Part shown: one piece after another, positions 24,119 to 34,500 of the stretch
How positions within the stretch are numbered: the first letter of the stretch is position 1
Layout: each line of letters begins with the position of its first letter
NCBI RefSeq assembly: GCF_008087085.1
Contig: NZ_VIYJ01000016.1
Coordinates: forward strand, 1-64,000
Origin: Nocardioides rubriscoriae
Lineage (GTDB): Bacteria > Actinomycetota > Actinomycetes > Propionibacteriales > Nocardioidaceae
Length of the DNA stretch: 64,000 nucleotides
Reading direction: 5' to 3'
Made by a program: the position numbers and the translations under genes
The notes under the pieces: model-generated
Seen by the model: only the letters and a program-made list of their open reading frames with translations
The model's database searches: none
Told to the model about the DNA's origin: nothing

Positions 24119-25324
24119 ATGGCCACCACCGTCGACGCCCCGGCCGCCACCCGTCGTGGTCACCCGGCCGGCTTCGCCCTCGCGCTCGGCGCGGTCCTGG
24201 TGATGATGGCCGGGGCCAGCGCCCCGTCGCCGTTCTACCCGGTGCTCCAGCGCGCCATCGGGTTCTCCCCGGCCACGCTGACGGGCATCTTCGCGGTGTA
24301 CGCCGTCGCCCTGCTCCTCACGCTGCTCGTGACCGGTTCGCTGTCCGACCACCTGGGCCGCCGCCCGGTCCTCTCGGGGGCCCTGGCCCTGCTGGCCGTG
24401 AGCATGCTGGTCTTCTGGCACGCCGACTCCGTCACGCTCCTGGTCACCGCCCGCGTGGTCCAGGGCGTCGCCAGCGGTCTGCTGCTCTCCGCCCTCACCG
24501 CCACCGTGGTCGATCTCGAGCCCCCCGGCCGCCCCGGGATCGCCCCCACCGCCAACAGCGTGATGCCGTTGGCCGGCCTCGCGCTCGGCGCCCTGGTCGG
24601 CGGGGCCGTGATCGACGTGAGCGACTCTCCGCTGGGCGCGGTCTTCGGTGCCCTCGCCGCCGTCTACGCCGTCCTCGCGCTGGCGGTCTGGCTGCTGCCC
24701 GAGACCTCTCCGCGCCACGCCGGAGTGCTGCAGTCGTTCCGGCCGACCGTCGGCGTCCCGGTCGCCGCGCGCCCCGCCTTCGCGCGTAGCGCACCGGCCC
24801 TGTTCGCCGGGTGGGCCACCGGTGGGCTCTACCTCTCGCTCGGCGCGCCGATCGTGGCGCAGGAGCTCGGTGGCGCCGACCACGTGGAGCAGGGCCTCGT
24901 CGTCACCACGCTGACCGGCATCGGCGCCCTGTCGTGCTTCGCGGCCCGCAACCGGACCTCGCGCCAGATCACGCTTTACGGCACGACCGCACTGGCCCTC
25001 GGCACCGCACTCACGTTAGTCGCCCTCGCACTCGGCTCCTACTGGGGCTTCATCGCCGCCGCCGTGGTCGCCGGCTCCGGCTTCGGCACCTCCTTCCTCG
25101 GCATCATGCGCTCCATCACGCCGACCGTCGGTCCCGACGAGCGGGGCGAGCTGTTCGCCTCGGTCTTCGTGGTCAGCTACCTCGCGTTCGGCGTCCCGGC
25201 CGTCATCGCCGGCATCGCCGCCCCCCACGTCGGCCTTGCGATCACCACGTACGCCTACGGCGGCCTGGTCATCGTCCTGTCCGCGACGGCGGCGCTCCTG
25301 CGCAAGTACCGCTCGACCGACTGA
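24119..25324 (+). CDS. MFS transporter
   Basis: 401 aa, about 12 TM helices. Starts after a 20-30 residue cytosolic lead; shows SAPSPFYPVLQ in helix 1, VTGSLSDHLGRRPVLSG (loop 2-3 motif), RVVQGVASGLLLSALTA in helix 4 and NSVMPLAGLALGALVGG in helix 5. Exporter-type organisation. ATG 24119 follows GCGAGGACCC. Alone between a stem-loop and a convergent lipoprotein gene. Substrate unknown. Confidence 0.9.
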   Translation: MATTVDAPAATRRGHPAGFALALGAVLVMMAGASAPSPFYPVLQRAIGFSPATLTGIFAVYAVALLLTLLVTGSLSDHLGRRPVLSGALALLAVSMLVFWHADSVTLLVTARVVQGVASGLLLSALTATVVDLEPPGRPGIAPTANSVMPLAGLALGALVGGAVIDVSDSPLGAVFGALAAVYAVLALAVWLLPETSPRHAGVLQSFRPTVGVPVAARPAFARSAPALFAGWATGGLYLSLGAPIVAQELGGADHVEQGLVVTTLTGIGALSCFAARNRTSRQITLYGTTALALGTALTLVALALGSYWGFIAAAVVAGSGFGTSFLGIMRSITPTVGPDERGELFASVFVVSYLAFGVPAVIAGIAAPHVGLAITTYAYGGLVIVLSATAALLRKYRSTD

Positions 25325-25387
25325 CGACCGGTCCGGCGAGCGACACCACGACCCCGCGGTCGCCGGTCCGCCACCGGACGACGCGCC

Positions 25388-26353
25388 TCAGCGCGCCGCG
25401 GCGGACAGCGGGAGGTCGGTCCCGGCCACCTGCACCTGGGTCCCGACGGGCGTTGTCCGCTCGCAGGCCCCGCGGGTCGTGCACCGCACGACGACGTGGT
25501 CGAATCCCTCGGCGTTCTCGCCGGTCGCGGTCACCACCAGGAAGGAGTCGTCGCCCTCGAGGACCACCTGGTCGGTCAGCACGACGTCGTAGGTGACCGC
25601 CTCGGGATCGGGGAACGGGAAGGCGAACGCGACGGCGCCGTCGCCGTCGCGGGCGCTCTGCAGGGTCAGCACCACCGGTGTTCCCGCGTCGTCGGGGACC
25701 GAGGTCACGACCTCCACGGTGCCGTCGGCCGAGCGCGCGGCGACGTCGACGTCGTCCATCGCGCCGTCGTCCTCCCAGGACTCGGCCAGGGCCCGGTCGG
25801 CCGGCTCGAGGGCGTCGTAGCCCGAGGCGCGGCGACGGTAGGGCCCGCGGACGACCGCGAGGTCCTCGCCGGTCACGGCGTCCATCACCGTGACGACCGT
25901 CGGACCACTGCGGTCCTGCACGGGGAACAGCACGTGGCCGGTCCCGGTCACGAGCGCCGGCAACCGGTTGTAGGTGTCGTGGGGCTCGCCGACGGACGTG
26001 ACCGACCCGTCGTCGGCGACCGTGACGATCCGGCCGCCCATCGACAGGTAGGTGCGACCCCGGTAGCCGCCGAGGGGGTACGCGCCCGCGAGGTCGTCGG
26101 GAAGGGCGATCTTCCGGCCGTCGTGGAACAGGCGGTCGTCGACGACCACGTCGACGCGTGGGGGCGGCCCGGTCGGGAGGTCGGGGACGACGACGCGGAC
26201 GGCGTCGACCGACGGGCTTGCCGGCGCGGACGAGGTGGGGGTGGTGCTCGTGACGGCGGGGGCCACGGTCGGAGCGTCGTCGTCCTCGCGGCCGCAGCCG
26301 GCGAGCGCGAGCACCAGCACCAGGACGGCGAGGGCGGGGCAGCGGGTCGGCAC
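25388..26353 (-). CDS. Predicted lipoprotein, unknown function
   Basis: 321 aa from GTG 26353, chosen because GGAGG lies 7 bp upstream. A lipoprotein signal peptide with lipobox LALAGC is followed by a Thr/Ser/Pro-rich linker. The rest is beta-rich with phrases such as RTYLSMGGRIVTVADDGSV and HVLFPVQDRSGPTVVTV, suggesting a beta-propeller-like or WD/NHL-like extracytoplasmic domain. Two Cys near the end (VVRCTTRGACERTT) may form a disulfide. No enzyme motif seen. Divergent from the epimerase gene (100-bp gap). Confidence 0.8.
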   Translation of the reverse strand: MPTRCPALAVLVLVLALAGCGREDDDAPTVAPAVTSTTPTSSAPASPSVDAVRVVVPDLPTGPPPRVDVVVDDRLFHDGRKIALPDDLAGAYPLGGYRGRTYLSMGGRIVTVADDGSVTSVGEPHDTYNRLPALVTGTGHVLFPVQDRSGPTVVTVMDAVTGEDLAVVRGPYRRRASGYDALEPADRALAESWEDDGAMDDVDVAARSADGTVEVVTSVPDDAGTPVVLTLQSARDGDGAVAFAFPFPDPEAVTYDVVLTDQVVLEGDDSFLVVTATGENAEGFDHVVVRCTTRGACERTTPVGTQVQVAGTDLPLSAAAR

Positions 26354-26453
26354 GGCGGGCCTCCAGGGGTCGGGAGACGTGAGACGCACCGACGGGCGCA
26401 GAAGTTGTCCGCCCTCCCCTGGGTGCGAGCCGGGGCGATGGCAGGCTGGAGCC

Positions 26454-27377
26454 ATGAGCTCCCTGCCTGACACCGGCTCCTCCCCGACCGTGGTCGTCGT
26501 GACCGGCGCCAACGGGCTCGTCGGCGCCCACGTCTGCGTCGCGCTCGTCGAGCGCGGCGCGACGGTGCGTGCCGTCGTACGACGGGCGGGCACGGCGCCG
26601 CAGCTGCGCGACGTCGAGGAGCACGTCGGGGACTTCACCGACCCGGGCTTCGCCGCCGAGGTGGTGGCCGGCGCCGACGCCGTCGTCTCCACGGTCCACC
26701 CGATGGGCGACGACCGTGAGACCCAGGAGCGGATCGGGGTGCAGGGCACCGCGACCCTCGCCCGTGCCGCGGCCGACGCCGGCGTCGCGCGCCTCGTGCA
26801 CGTCTCGACCGCCGCCGTCTACGACCGCTCGCCCGAGGCCGGTGACGTCGACGAGTCCTCCCCGCTGGTCGACGACGACGCCAACGACTACGCCGTCACC
26901 AAGCGCGACACCGACGCCGCGGTCGCGGCGGTCGACGGCCCCACCCGGGTCCTGCTCCGGCCGCCCGCGATCCTCGGTGCAGGCGCGACCTCGGTGTGGA
27001 ACGCCCTGCGGCCGGCGGCGTTGCGCGACGACGAGCGCGCGCGGCACGCCGTGCCCGACCAGTCGTGGCCCTGGGTGCACGTCACCGACCTGTCTGCCAT
27101 CGCCGCCGACCTGGCCGTGGGTCGCGTCGCCGAGTCCGACGACCCCGCCCGCGGACCGGTCCCCGGTGGCTGCACTCCGCTCAACGTCGCGGGCGAGCCC
27201 GCCCGGTGGCGCGACTACCTCGGCACCGTCGCGCGGGCCGTCGGCGTCGACCCCGTGTGGGACGACGGGGCCGCCTGGACCGGGCGGCTCGACAGCGACC
27301 GCGCCCACGCCTGGGGCTGGACCCCGACCGTGACCCTCGACGCCGCGCTGGCCGAGCTGGCGGCCGGCCTTGCCTGA
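26454..27377 (+). CDS. NAD(P)-dependent epimerase/dehydratase (extended SDR)
   Basis: 307 aa. GxxGxxG motif in VVVTGANGLVGAHV, an Asp-rich loop VGDFTDPGFA, HVSTAAVYD and the YAVTK motif (YxxxK pair), then RPPAILGAG. A sugar-nucleotide epimerase-like fold, but the substrate is not evident; many actinobacterial members act on steroids or unknown ketones. ATG 26454 follows GGCTGGAGCC. The end overlaps the next gene's TTG start by 8 bp, implying translational coupling. Confidence 0.88.
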   Translation: MSSLPDTGSSPTVVVVTGANGLVGAHVCVALVERGATVRAVVRRAGTAPQLRDVEEHVGDFTDPGFAAEVVAGADAVVSTVHPMGDDRETQERIGVQGTATLARAAADAGVARLVHVSTAAVYDRSPEAGDVDESSPLVDDDANDYAVTKRDTDAAVAAVDGPTRVLLRPPAILGAGATSVWNALRPAALRDDERARHAVPDQSWPWVHVTDLSAIAADLAVGRVAESDDPARGPVPGGCTPLNVAGEPARWRDYLGTVARAVGVDPVWDDGAAWTGRLDSDRAHAWGWTPTVTLDAALAELAAGLA

Positions 27378-28404
27378 CCCGACCGACGTCACCGGCTCGC
27401 TCGCCGACCGCCTGCTCGACGCGCAGGTCGCCTTCCACCTCGAGCGGCTGACCGGTGACGCCCTCGCCGCCACCGTCGCGCGGCTGGCCGAGGGCGTGCT
27501 CGACGCCGCCGACGGCCACCAGCTCGCCGACCTCGTCGACGCGGCGGTGCTCAAGGACGTCGTGACCCGCGCCCTGACCGACGTACCTGGCAGTGCGGCG
27601 GTGGCCGGCTTCATCGAGCTCGGTCGCGACGTCGTGCGCGCCGGGCCGGGCGAGCCGCTGCCGCTGACCGACGTGATCGCCCGCGACCAGGTCGAGCGGC
27701 TGCTCGACGAGGCACTGGCCCTGACCCCGGTGCTCGAGCGCGGGCTCGAGCGGCTGACCGCCAGCCCCCTCGTCGGCACCGCCGTCAGCCGCTTCATGGG
27801 TCGCATCGTCGCCGAGGCGCTCGCGGCCAACCAGGCCGTCGCCGACAAGGTGCCGGGGCTCGGGTCGCTGTTCTCGCTCGGTACCCGCGCCGCCGCCGGC
27901 GTCGTGGGCGCCGCCGACAAGCAGCTCGACGGGCTCCTGGCCGACACCGCCGGCAAGGGCGGCACCCTGGCCGTACGACGCATGAACCGCATCGTCGTCG
28001 ACACCTTGCGCGACCCCACGACCCGCGAGGCGGTCCTGCAGGTGTGGGACCTCGTCGCCGCCGAGCCGGTCAGCGGCCTGGGCGAGCACGTCACCGACGA
28101 GGAGGTCGCCGGCGTCGTCGACGCCGCCCACGACCTCGTGGTCACGACGCTGGCCCACCCCCGCACCGTGGCGCTCGCCCACGCCGTGGTCGACGGCTTC
28201 CTCGCGGGCTTCGGCGGCTACACGCCCGGCGAGCTGCTCGCCGAGCTCGACCTCGACCGGGCCGACCTCGTCGCCGACCTGGTGCGCCTGGCCCCCGCGG
28301 TGGTCGAGGCGCTGGTCGAGTCGGGCGACCTCGAGCGGATGCTGCGCGCCGAGCTCGCGCCGTTCTACGCCGGCGACGCCGTCGCCGCGCTGCTGGAGGG
28401 ATAG
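27370..28404 (+). CDS. Conserved hypothetical protein, all-helical (344 aa)
   Basis: Starts at TTG 27370 overlapping the epimerase stop. Almost entirely alpha-helical with regularly spaced Leu/Val/Ala and acidic residues, such as LADLVDAAVLKDVVTRAL and HPRTVALAHAVVDGFLAGFG. One weakly hydrophobic segment (SLFSLGTRAAAGVVGAA) may touch the membrane. It resembles an uncharacterised actinobacterial family by style only. Coupling to the epimerase gene is the only hint to its role. Convergent with the transglutaminase gene (4-bp gap). Confidence 0.72.
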   Translation: MPDPTDVTGSLADRLLDAQVAFHLERLTGDALAATVARLAEGVLDAADGHQLADLVDAAVLKDVVTRALTDVPGSAAVAGFIELGRDVVRAGPGEPLPLTDVIARDQVERLLDEALALTPVLERGLERLTASPLVGTAVSRFMGRIVAEALAANQAVADKVPGLGSLFSLGTRAAAGVVGAADKQLDGLLADTAGKGGTLAVRRMNRIVVDTLRDPTTREAVLQVWDLVAAEPVSGLGEHVTDEEVAGVVDAAHDLVVTTLAHPRTVALAHAVVDGFLAGFGGYTPGELLAELDLDRADLVADLVRLAPAVVEALVESGDLERMLRAELAPFYAGDAVAALLEG

Positions 28405-28408
28405 CCCC

Positions 28409-29209
28409 TCAGCGCAACGCGACCAGCCGGTCGAGGTCGTCGAACGGCAGCCCGTGGTCGGCGACGGCGGTGACGCTGGACCAGTCGAGGTTGGCCCCGC
28501 CGGACACGGTGGTCATGAACGCCGTGTCGGCGGCGTCGCGCCCGGTGGCGATCCGCACCAGCGAGGAGCGCGGGGCCAGCGCGGTGGCGTCCAGGACGTA
28601 CCAGCCGCCCGCGACGTAGGCCTCGACGACCGCGTGGAAGTCCATCGGGTCGCAGCCGGGGGCGTAGACCGCGGCCAGCCGGGCCGGCACCCGCAGCGCG
28701 CGCAGCATCGCGATCACCAGGTGGGCGTAGTCGCGGCACACGCCCGCGCCGCTGAGCAGGGTCTCGGTGGCGCCGTCGGTCGGGCCGCTGCTGCCCGGCA
28801 CGTAGACCAGCCGGGTGCCGACCCACGACGACACGGCCTCGAGCAGCTCGGCGCCGCTGACCCCGTGGAACTCCGAGAACGCGAACCCGCCGAACGTGTC
28901 GGACTCGATGTAGCGGCTGGGACGGCGGTAGAGCGACAGGTCCAACAGCGTCGGCTCCGGCACCTCGGCGGTGCCGCTGACTCGGGCCTGGTAGCTCACG
29001 GTGGTGTAGCCCGGCGGCAGCGTCACCAGGTGCAGCCGCCCGTCGTGGGGCACCTCGACCTCGACCGTGGTGAGCTCGCCGCTCTCGTGCAGCACGACCA
29101 GGGCCTCGCTCACCTCGAGCCCCGGCGTGCGCGCCACGGCGACCTGCAGCTCGATCTCGCAGGTGTCGTACGCCGTGATGCCGAGCTCGGCGCCCACCGT
29201 GCGGTCCAT
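28409..29209 (-). CDS. Transglutaminase-like cysteine-protease-fold protein
   Basis: 266 aa. N-terminal beta domain (~1-110) as in bacterial transglutaminase N-terminal regions. The transglutaminase core has catalytic Cys in GAGVCRDYAHL, His in MDFHAVVEAYV and Asp in WYVLDATAL. The family hydrolyses or crosslinks amide bonds; the bacterial DUF-type members are often cytosolic peptidases of unknown substrate. No signal peptide, so probably cytosolic. ATG 29209. Confidence 0.9.
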   Translation of the reverse strand: MDRTVGAELGITAYDTCEIELQVAVARTPGLEVSEALVVLHESGELTTVEVEVPHDGRLHLVTLPPGYTTVSYQARVSGTAEVPEPTLLDLSLYRRPSRYIESDTFGGFAFSEFHGVSGAELLEAVSSWVGTRLVYVPGSSGPTDGATETLLSGAGVCRDYAHLVIAMLRALRVPARLAAVYAPGCDPMDFHAVVEAYVAGGWYVLDATALAPRSSLVRIATGRDAADTAFMTTVSGGANLDWSSVTAVADHGLPFDDLDRLVALR

Positions 29210-29524
29210 GGCCGGATGCTCACACGCGCGCCACGACGAGGGCACACCGGGGCGGGTGGGCCGGGGTGGGTGGGCCGGGGCGGGTGGCCGGGTTGCGTCG
29301 GTCCTTCGGCTGCGGTGGTCTCGACGTGCCCGTTGCGACCTCGTTCCTCGGTCGCAGGGCCCGCTCGACCTGCGAGCACCACGGCACGCCGCTCGTTCCT
29401 CGCGGCGTGCCTGTGCTCTTGATCGATCCAAGTGGACCGGGCGGGCGACACCCCCCGCCCCCTCGGTAGCGTGACCCGCCACGAGCACCCCTCGGGGTGC
29501 GCACGCGATCCGGAGGTAGAGCAG
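29210..29524. other. 315-bp spacer with nested hairpins upstream of pckG
   Basis: No gene. A G-rich stretch (29252-29290) repeats GGTGGGCCGGGG-like units. Two hairpins share the same 9-nt loop TCGTTCCTC: TGCGACC/GGTCGCA (29334-29356) and GCACGCCGC/GCGGCGTGC (29384-29410). Outer GTGGTCTCGAC...GCTCGACCTGCGAGCACCAC gives a longer imperfect palindrome (about 29314-29382), a style I recall as frequent in Nocardioides intergenic DNA. GGAGG at 29512 serves pckG. Any attenuation role is speculative. Confidence 0.6.
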
Positions 29525-31357
29525 ATGGTCGATGTCGATCGGGTCCTGGACGAGGCGGGGCTGAAGAACCCCCACGTCCGCGAGTACGTCAGCTACTGGG
29601 CCGGCGTGACCGAGCCCGACCGCATCGAGGTGGTCAACGCCTCCGACGACGCGCGGTTGTGCGCGGAGGCGGTCGAGGCCGGCGAGCTTTTCCCGGCCGG
29701 CGAGGGGCGCTACTACTCGCGCTCCTACTACAAGGACACCGCGCGCTCCGAGGAGCGCACCATCGTCGCGACCAGCAACCCCCACGACAAGGGCGTCTAC
29801 AACAACTGGCGCGACGCCGAGGAGATGACGGCCGGCCAGCTCGAGCGGATGCGCGGGCAGAGCAGGGGCAAGACGATGTACGTCGTCCCCTACCTCATGG
29901 CGCCCCCCGGCTCGCCGCTGGAGCAGTACGCCGCCGGCGTCGAGCTTACCGACAACCGCCCGGTCGTGCTCCACATGATCCGGATGGCCCGCGTCGGCAC
30001 CGACCACCTCGACAACCTCGCCGACCCCGCGACGTTCGTGCGCGCCGTCCACGTCACCGGCGACCTGGAGAACCTCGGCCAGGGCACCCCCGACGACCAG
30101 CGCTACTTCGTGACCGTCGCCGACCAGCGCACGATCCTCCACTTCGGCTCCTCCTACGGCGGCAACGCCCTGCTCGGCAAGATCGCCCACGGCCTGCGCC
30201 AGGCCTGCTACGACGGCCGCGCCAGCGGCAAGTTCCTCGCCGAGCAGTTCATGCTGCTCGGCATCACCGACAAGCAGACCGGGAAGAAGTGGCACGTCTG
30301 CGGCGGCTTCCCGAGCGCCTCGGGCAAGACCAACCTGGCGATGACGCTGGCGCCCGACGCGATGGGCGACCGCTACCACGTCGACTTCTACGGCGACGAC
30401 ATCGCCTGGCTGTGGGTCGGCGACGACGGTCGCGTCTACGGCATGAACCCCGAGTTCGGCGTGTTCGGCGTCGCCAAGGACACCAACGAGCTGACCAACC
30501 CCACCGCGCTCGAGTCGATCCTCCCGGGCAGCGGCGCGATCTTCACCAACGTGGCCTACAACCCCACCACCCAGGACGTGTGGTGGGAGGGCAAGACGCC
30601 GCAGCCGCCCGCCGACGTCACCGGCTGGGAGGACTGGAAGGGCGACAGGATCGCCGACCGCCCTGCGGGCGACGACAGCCCCTGGGCCCACCCCAACAGC
30701 CGCTTCACCACGACGCTGGCCAACGTGCCCAACGTGGCGTCCGACTTCGCCGACCCCGCCGGCGTGCCGATCGACGCGATCATCTTCGGCGGCCGCACCC
30801 GCGACCGCGAGCCGCTGGTCCGCGCGATCACCGACCTGGCCGAGGGCGTCTACGACGGGCTGACCCTGGGCGCCGAGGCGACGTTCGCCGCCGACGGCCT
30901 CGACGGCCAGCTGCGCTACGACCCGATGTCGATGCGGCCCTTCATGGCCTACGGCGAGGGCGACTACGCCGCGCAGTGGCTGTCGATCATCGGCGCGGCC
31001 ACCGACCAGCCGATCTTCGCCCACGTCAACTGGTTCCAGAAGGACCCCGAGGACGGGCACTTCCTGTGGCCCGGCTACCGCGAGAACCTCCGGCCCCTGC
31101 TCTGGCTGTGCCAGCTCAAGGACGGCGAGGTCTCCGGTCGCCAGACCCCCGTCGGCGTCCTCCCGACCCTCGACGAGCTCGACCTGACCGGGCTCGACGT
31201 GCCTAGCGAGGACCTCGACCGCATCCTGGGTCTCGACCTCGAGCGGTGGCGCCAGGAGATGGGCTTCCGCGAGGACCACCTCCGGCAGTTCGAGCGGCTG
31301 CCCGAGGCGATCTGGGAGGCGCACCGGCGCGTGGCCAAGGCCCTCGACACGGCCTAG
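29525..31357 (+). CDS. pckG: Phosphoenolpyruvate carboxykinase (GTP)
   Basis: 610 aa, the family's usual length. Converts oxaloacetate + GTP to PEP + CO2 + GDP, the entry to gluconeogenesis (or anaplerosis in reverse). Seen: substrate-binding FGSSYGGNALLGKIAHGLR, the mobile kinase loop CGGFPSASGKTNLAM, metal/kinase-2 region DFYGDDIAWLWVG, NPEFGVFGVAK, and FGGRTRDREPLV. The kinase-1a loop normally reads SACGKTN with a hyper-reactive Cys (Cys288 in human PEPCK); here it is Ser266. ATG 29525 has GGAGG 8 bp upstream. Confidence 0.97.
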   Translation: MVDVDRVLDEAGLKNPHVREYVSYWAGVTEPDRIEVVNASDDARLCAEAVEAGELFPAGEGRYYSRSYYKDTARSEERTIVATSNPHDKGVYNNWRDAEEMTAGQLERMRGQSRGKTMYVVPYLMAPPGSPLEQYAAGVELTDNRPVVLHMIRMARVGTDHLDNLADPATFVRAVHVTGDLENLGQGTPDDQRYFVTVADQRTILHFGSSYGGNALLGKIAHGLRQACYDGRASGKFLAEQFMLLGITDKQTGKKWHVCGGFPSASGKTNLAMTLAPDAMGDRYHVDFYGDDIAWLWVGDDGRVYGMNPEFGVFGVAKDTNELTNPTALESILPGSGAIFTNVAYNPTTQDVWWEGKTPQPPADVTGWEDWKGDRIADRPAGDDSPWAHPNSRFTTTLANVPNVASDFADPAGVPIDAIIFGGRTRDREPLVRAITDLAEGVYDGLTLGAEATFAADGLDGQLRYDPMSMRPFMAYGEGDYAAQWLSIIGAATDQPIFAHVNWFQKDPEDGHFLWPGYRENLRPLLWLCQLKDGEVSGRQTPVGVLPTLDELDLTGLDVPSEDLDRILGLDLERWRQEMGFREDHLRQFERLPEAIWEAHRRVAKALDTA

Positions 31358-31526
31358 CTCCGGCGCTCCGGGCGTCCCGACGAACGGACGTCCGGCCCCG
31401 GGGCAGAAAATCCGCAGAACTTCCCGGTGAGGATCGGGTCACAAACCGGCTCGCATGGTCCAGGATGCCACTCAGTGCCATCGCGGCGCTGACGGCCGTA
31501 CGCCGTCCCTTCACCAGGGAGACATC

Positions 31527-34500
31527 TTGTCCTCGAACCCCCTCGCAGGCCGGAGGCGACACGTCCGCCTCCTCGGCCTGGCCACGGCCAGCCTGGCCGT
31601 GGCGCTCACCGGTGCGCTGGTCGCGCCGAGCCCGACCGTGGCCGCCGACCCGGCCTCCCCGGCGTCGGACCGTCAGATCCCGAAGGGCTCCGCGCCCAGC
31701 ACCTACGACGCGGGTCGCTACGTCGTGGTCCTCAAGGCCGCGCCCGCCGCGTCGTACGACGGCAGCAACCGTCGGTTCGCGGCCACGCGGGCCGCGGGCG
31801 GTCAACAGTTCCGCGCCGACTCCGCCGCGACCCGGGCCTACACCACCTACCTGCGCCGCACGCAGGACGCGCTGGCCGGCAAGGTCGGCGCGACCGCCCG
31901 GGAGCACTACACGATCGCGCTCAACGGCTTCGCCGCCCGGCTCACCGGCCCCCAGGCGACCCGGTTGTCGCAGGACAAGTCGGTGCTGCTGCTGGCCGAG
32001 GACGCGCTGCTGAAGAAGGACACCTGGAACACCCCGACCTTCCTCGGGCTCGACGGCCCCGGCGGGGCGTGGACCGCGCACGGCAGCAACCGCAAGAACG
32101 CCGGTGGCGGCATCGTCGTCGGTGACATCGACTCCGGCTACTGGCCCGGCCCGTCGTTCAGCGGTGCGCCGCTGAGCACCGCTCCGGTGACCAAGTGGGA
32201 CATCACCATGGACGGTGACGGCAACACCCGCATGGAGAAGCTCGACGGCTCCGTCTTCCGCGGGCAGTGCGAGACCGGCCAGGCGTTCACCACGTCCAAC
32301 TGCACCTCCAAGGTGATCGGCGCGCGCTACTACCCCGACGCCTACCTCGACCAGACCGCCCCCGAGGACCGGCCCGACTCCGAGTACATCTCGCCGCGCG
32401 ACGGCTCCGGGCACGGCTCCCACACCGCCAGCACCGCCGCGGGCGGCGTCACCGGCCCCGTGAGCGTCGAGGGCCGCACCTTCGGCACCGTCTCCGGCAT
32501 GGCGCCCGCCGCCAAGCTCGCGATCTACAAGGTCTGCTTCGAGAACGTCGACCCCGACCTCAGCGGCTGCGCCACCTCGGCGAGCCTCGCGGCCATCGAC
32601 GACGCGGTCGCCGACGGCGTCGACGTCATCAACTACTCGATCTCGGGCGCGCAGGACACCGTCCTGGACGCCGTCGAGCTCGCCTTCGAGGGTGCAGCCG
32701 AGGCCGGCGTCTTCGTCGCGGCGTCGGCCGGCAACAGCGGCCCGACGGCCGCCACGGTCGCCCACAACAGCCCGTGGCTGACCACCGTCGCCGCGGGCAC
32801 CCACGTCAACTTCGAGGCCACCATCGTCCTGGCCGACGGCAACACGCTGGTGCCCGACAAGATCGTCGGCGCCTCCATCATCGGTGCGCCGGTCGGACGC
32901 CGTCCGATCGTCACCGCCGAGGCCAGCGTGGTCGCCGGCGGCGACGCGGCCGACGCCCGCATCTGCGGGCCCGACACCCTCGACCCCGCCAAGGTCGCCG
33001 ACAAGATCGTGGTCTGTTACCGCGGCACCTACGACCGGGTCGCCAAGAGCGCCGAGGTCGAGCGGGCGGGGGGCGCCGCGATGATCCTGGTCAACCCGAC
33101 GCCCAACAGCCTCGACGCCGACTTCCACGCCGTCCCGACCGTCCACATCTCCGACACCGACGGCGCCACGCTCGCCGACTTCCTGGCGACCGCGACCGCC
33201 CCGACGGCGCTGTTCTCGCCGGGCAACAAGACCTCCGACGTGACGCCGCTGCCGCAGGTGGCCGGCTTCTCCTCGCGCGGTCCGGCGCTCGCCCAGGACG
33301 GCGACATCCTCAAGCCCGACATCACCGCCCCGGGGGCCAGCGTGCTCGCCGCGGTCGCGCCGCCGTCCAACCAGGGCCGCGCCTACGACCTCTACTCGGG
33401 CACCTCGATGTCGGCCCCGCACATCACCGGCCTCGCGGCGTTCCTGCTCGGGGTCCACCCCGAGTGGACGCCGATGCAGATCAAGTCGGCCATGATGACG
33501 ACCGCCTCGAAGATGAAGAACGCCACCGGCGGCAACAGCTCCGACGTCTTCGCCACCGGCGCCGGCCAGGTCGACCCGAAGAAGTTCTTCGACCCGGGCC
33601 TGTTCGTCACCGAGACCGGTCGCGGCTGGCGCGGCTTCATCACCGGTCAGGGCCTCGACACCGGCGTCCCCGCCGTCGAGGCCAAGGACCTCAACCTCCC
33701 GTCGTTCGCCGACGGTGGCGTGGCCGGCTCGACCACGATCACCCGCAGCTTCCGCGCCTCGCGCGTCGGCACCTGGAAGATCAGCTCCTACCTGCCGGGC
33801 TTCACCGTCACCCCGTCGGTGGCCAAGGTCGTGTCCAAGCGCGTCAACGACGTCGTCGACGTGACCTTCACCTTCACCCGGACCACCGCGCCGCTCGGCA
33901 CCTACGCCAAGGGCACCATCACCCTGGCCGGCCCCACCCTCGTGCGGATGCCGGTCGCCATGCGCCCGGTCCTGGTCGACGCCCCGACGTCGGTCACCGG
34001 CACCGGTGGCACCGGCTCGGTCGAGGTCCCGGTCACCGCCGGGTTCACCGGCACCCTCGACCTGACGGCCACCGGCCTGGTCGCCCCCAGCGCCGGCAGC
34101 TACAGCGACGCCATCCCGGTCGGCGAGTTCTACTACGACTGCTGGACCGTCACGCCGGGCACCACCAGGGCCGCGATCTTCGACGTCGACGCCGTGGACG
34201 ACACCGCCGACCTCGACCTGACGGTCTACTCGGCGTCGGCGTGCGACTTCGCCGCCATCGACGCCATCGCCGGTACGTCGGCGACCGGGTCGGCCGACGA
34301 GCGCGTGGTCATCGCCGATCCCGACCACCCGGTCTACATCACCGAGGTCGCCGGCTACGCCGCCGGCCAGGGTGGCGCCCCGATCGCGTTCAGCAACGCC
34401 TCCTACGACGTCGGGGGCGGCACCGCGGTCGGCGACCTCACCGTCGCGCCCGACCCGCTGCCGGTCACGCAGGCCGAGGACACGTCGTACACCGCGTCGT

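Noticed and set aside
25269..28166. 965-codon minus-strand frame over epimerase, hypothetical and lipoprotein genes
   Set aside because: Ser/Arg-rich shadow crossing several real genes and an intergenic gap; only 25388-26353, in another frame, is a true minus-strand gene there.
31203..34328. 1041-codon open frame on the minus strand antisense to the subtilase gene
   Set aside because: Arg/Gly/Asp/Val-rich composition with no motif; it mirrors a real gene with signal peptide and full catalytic triad. Long antisense frames are expected at this GC content.
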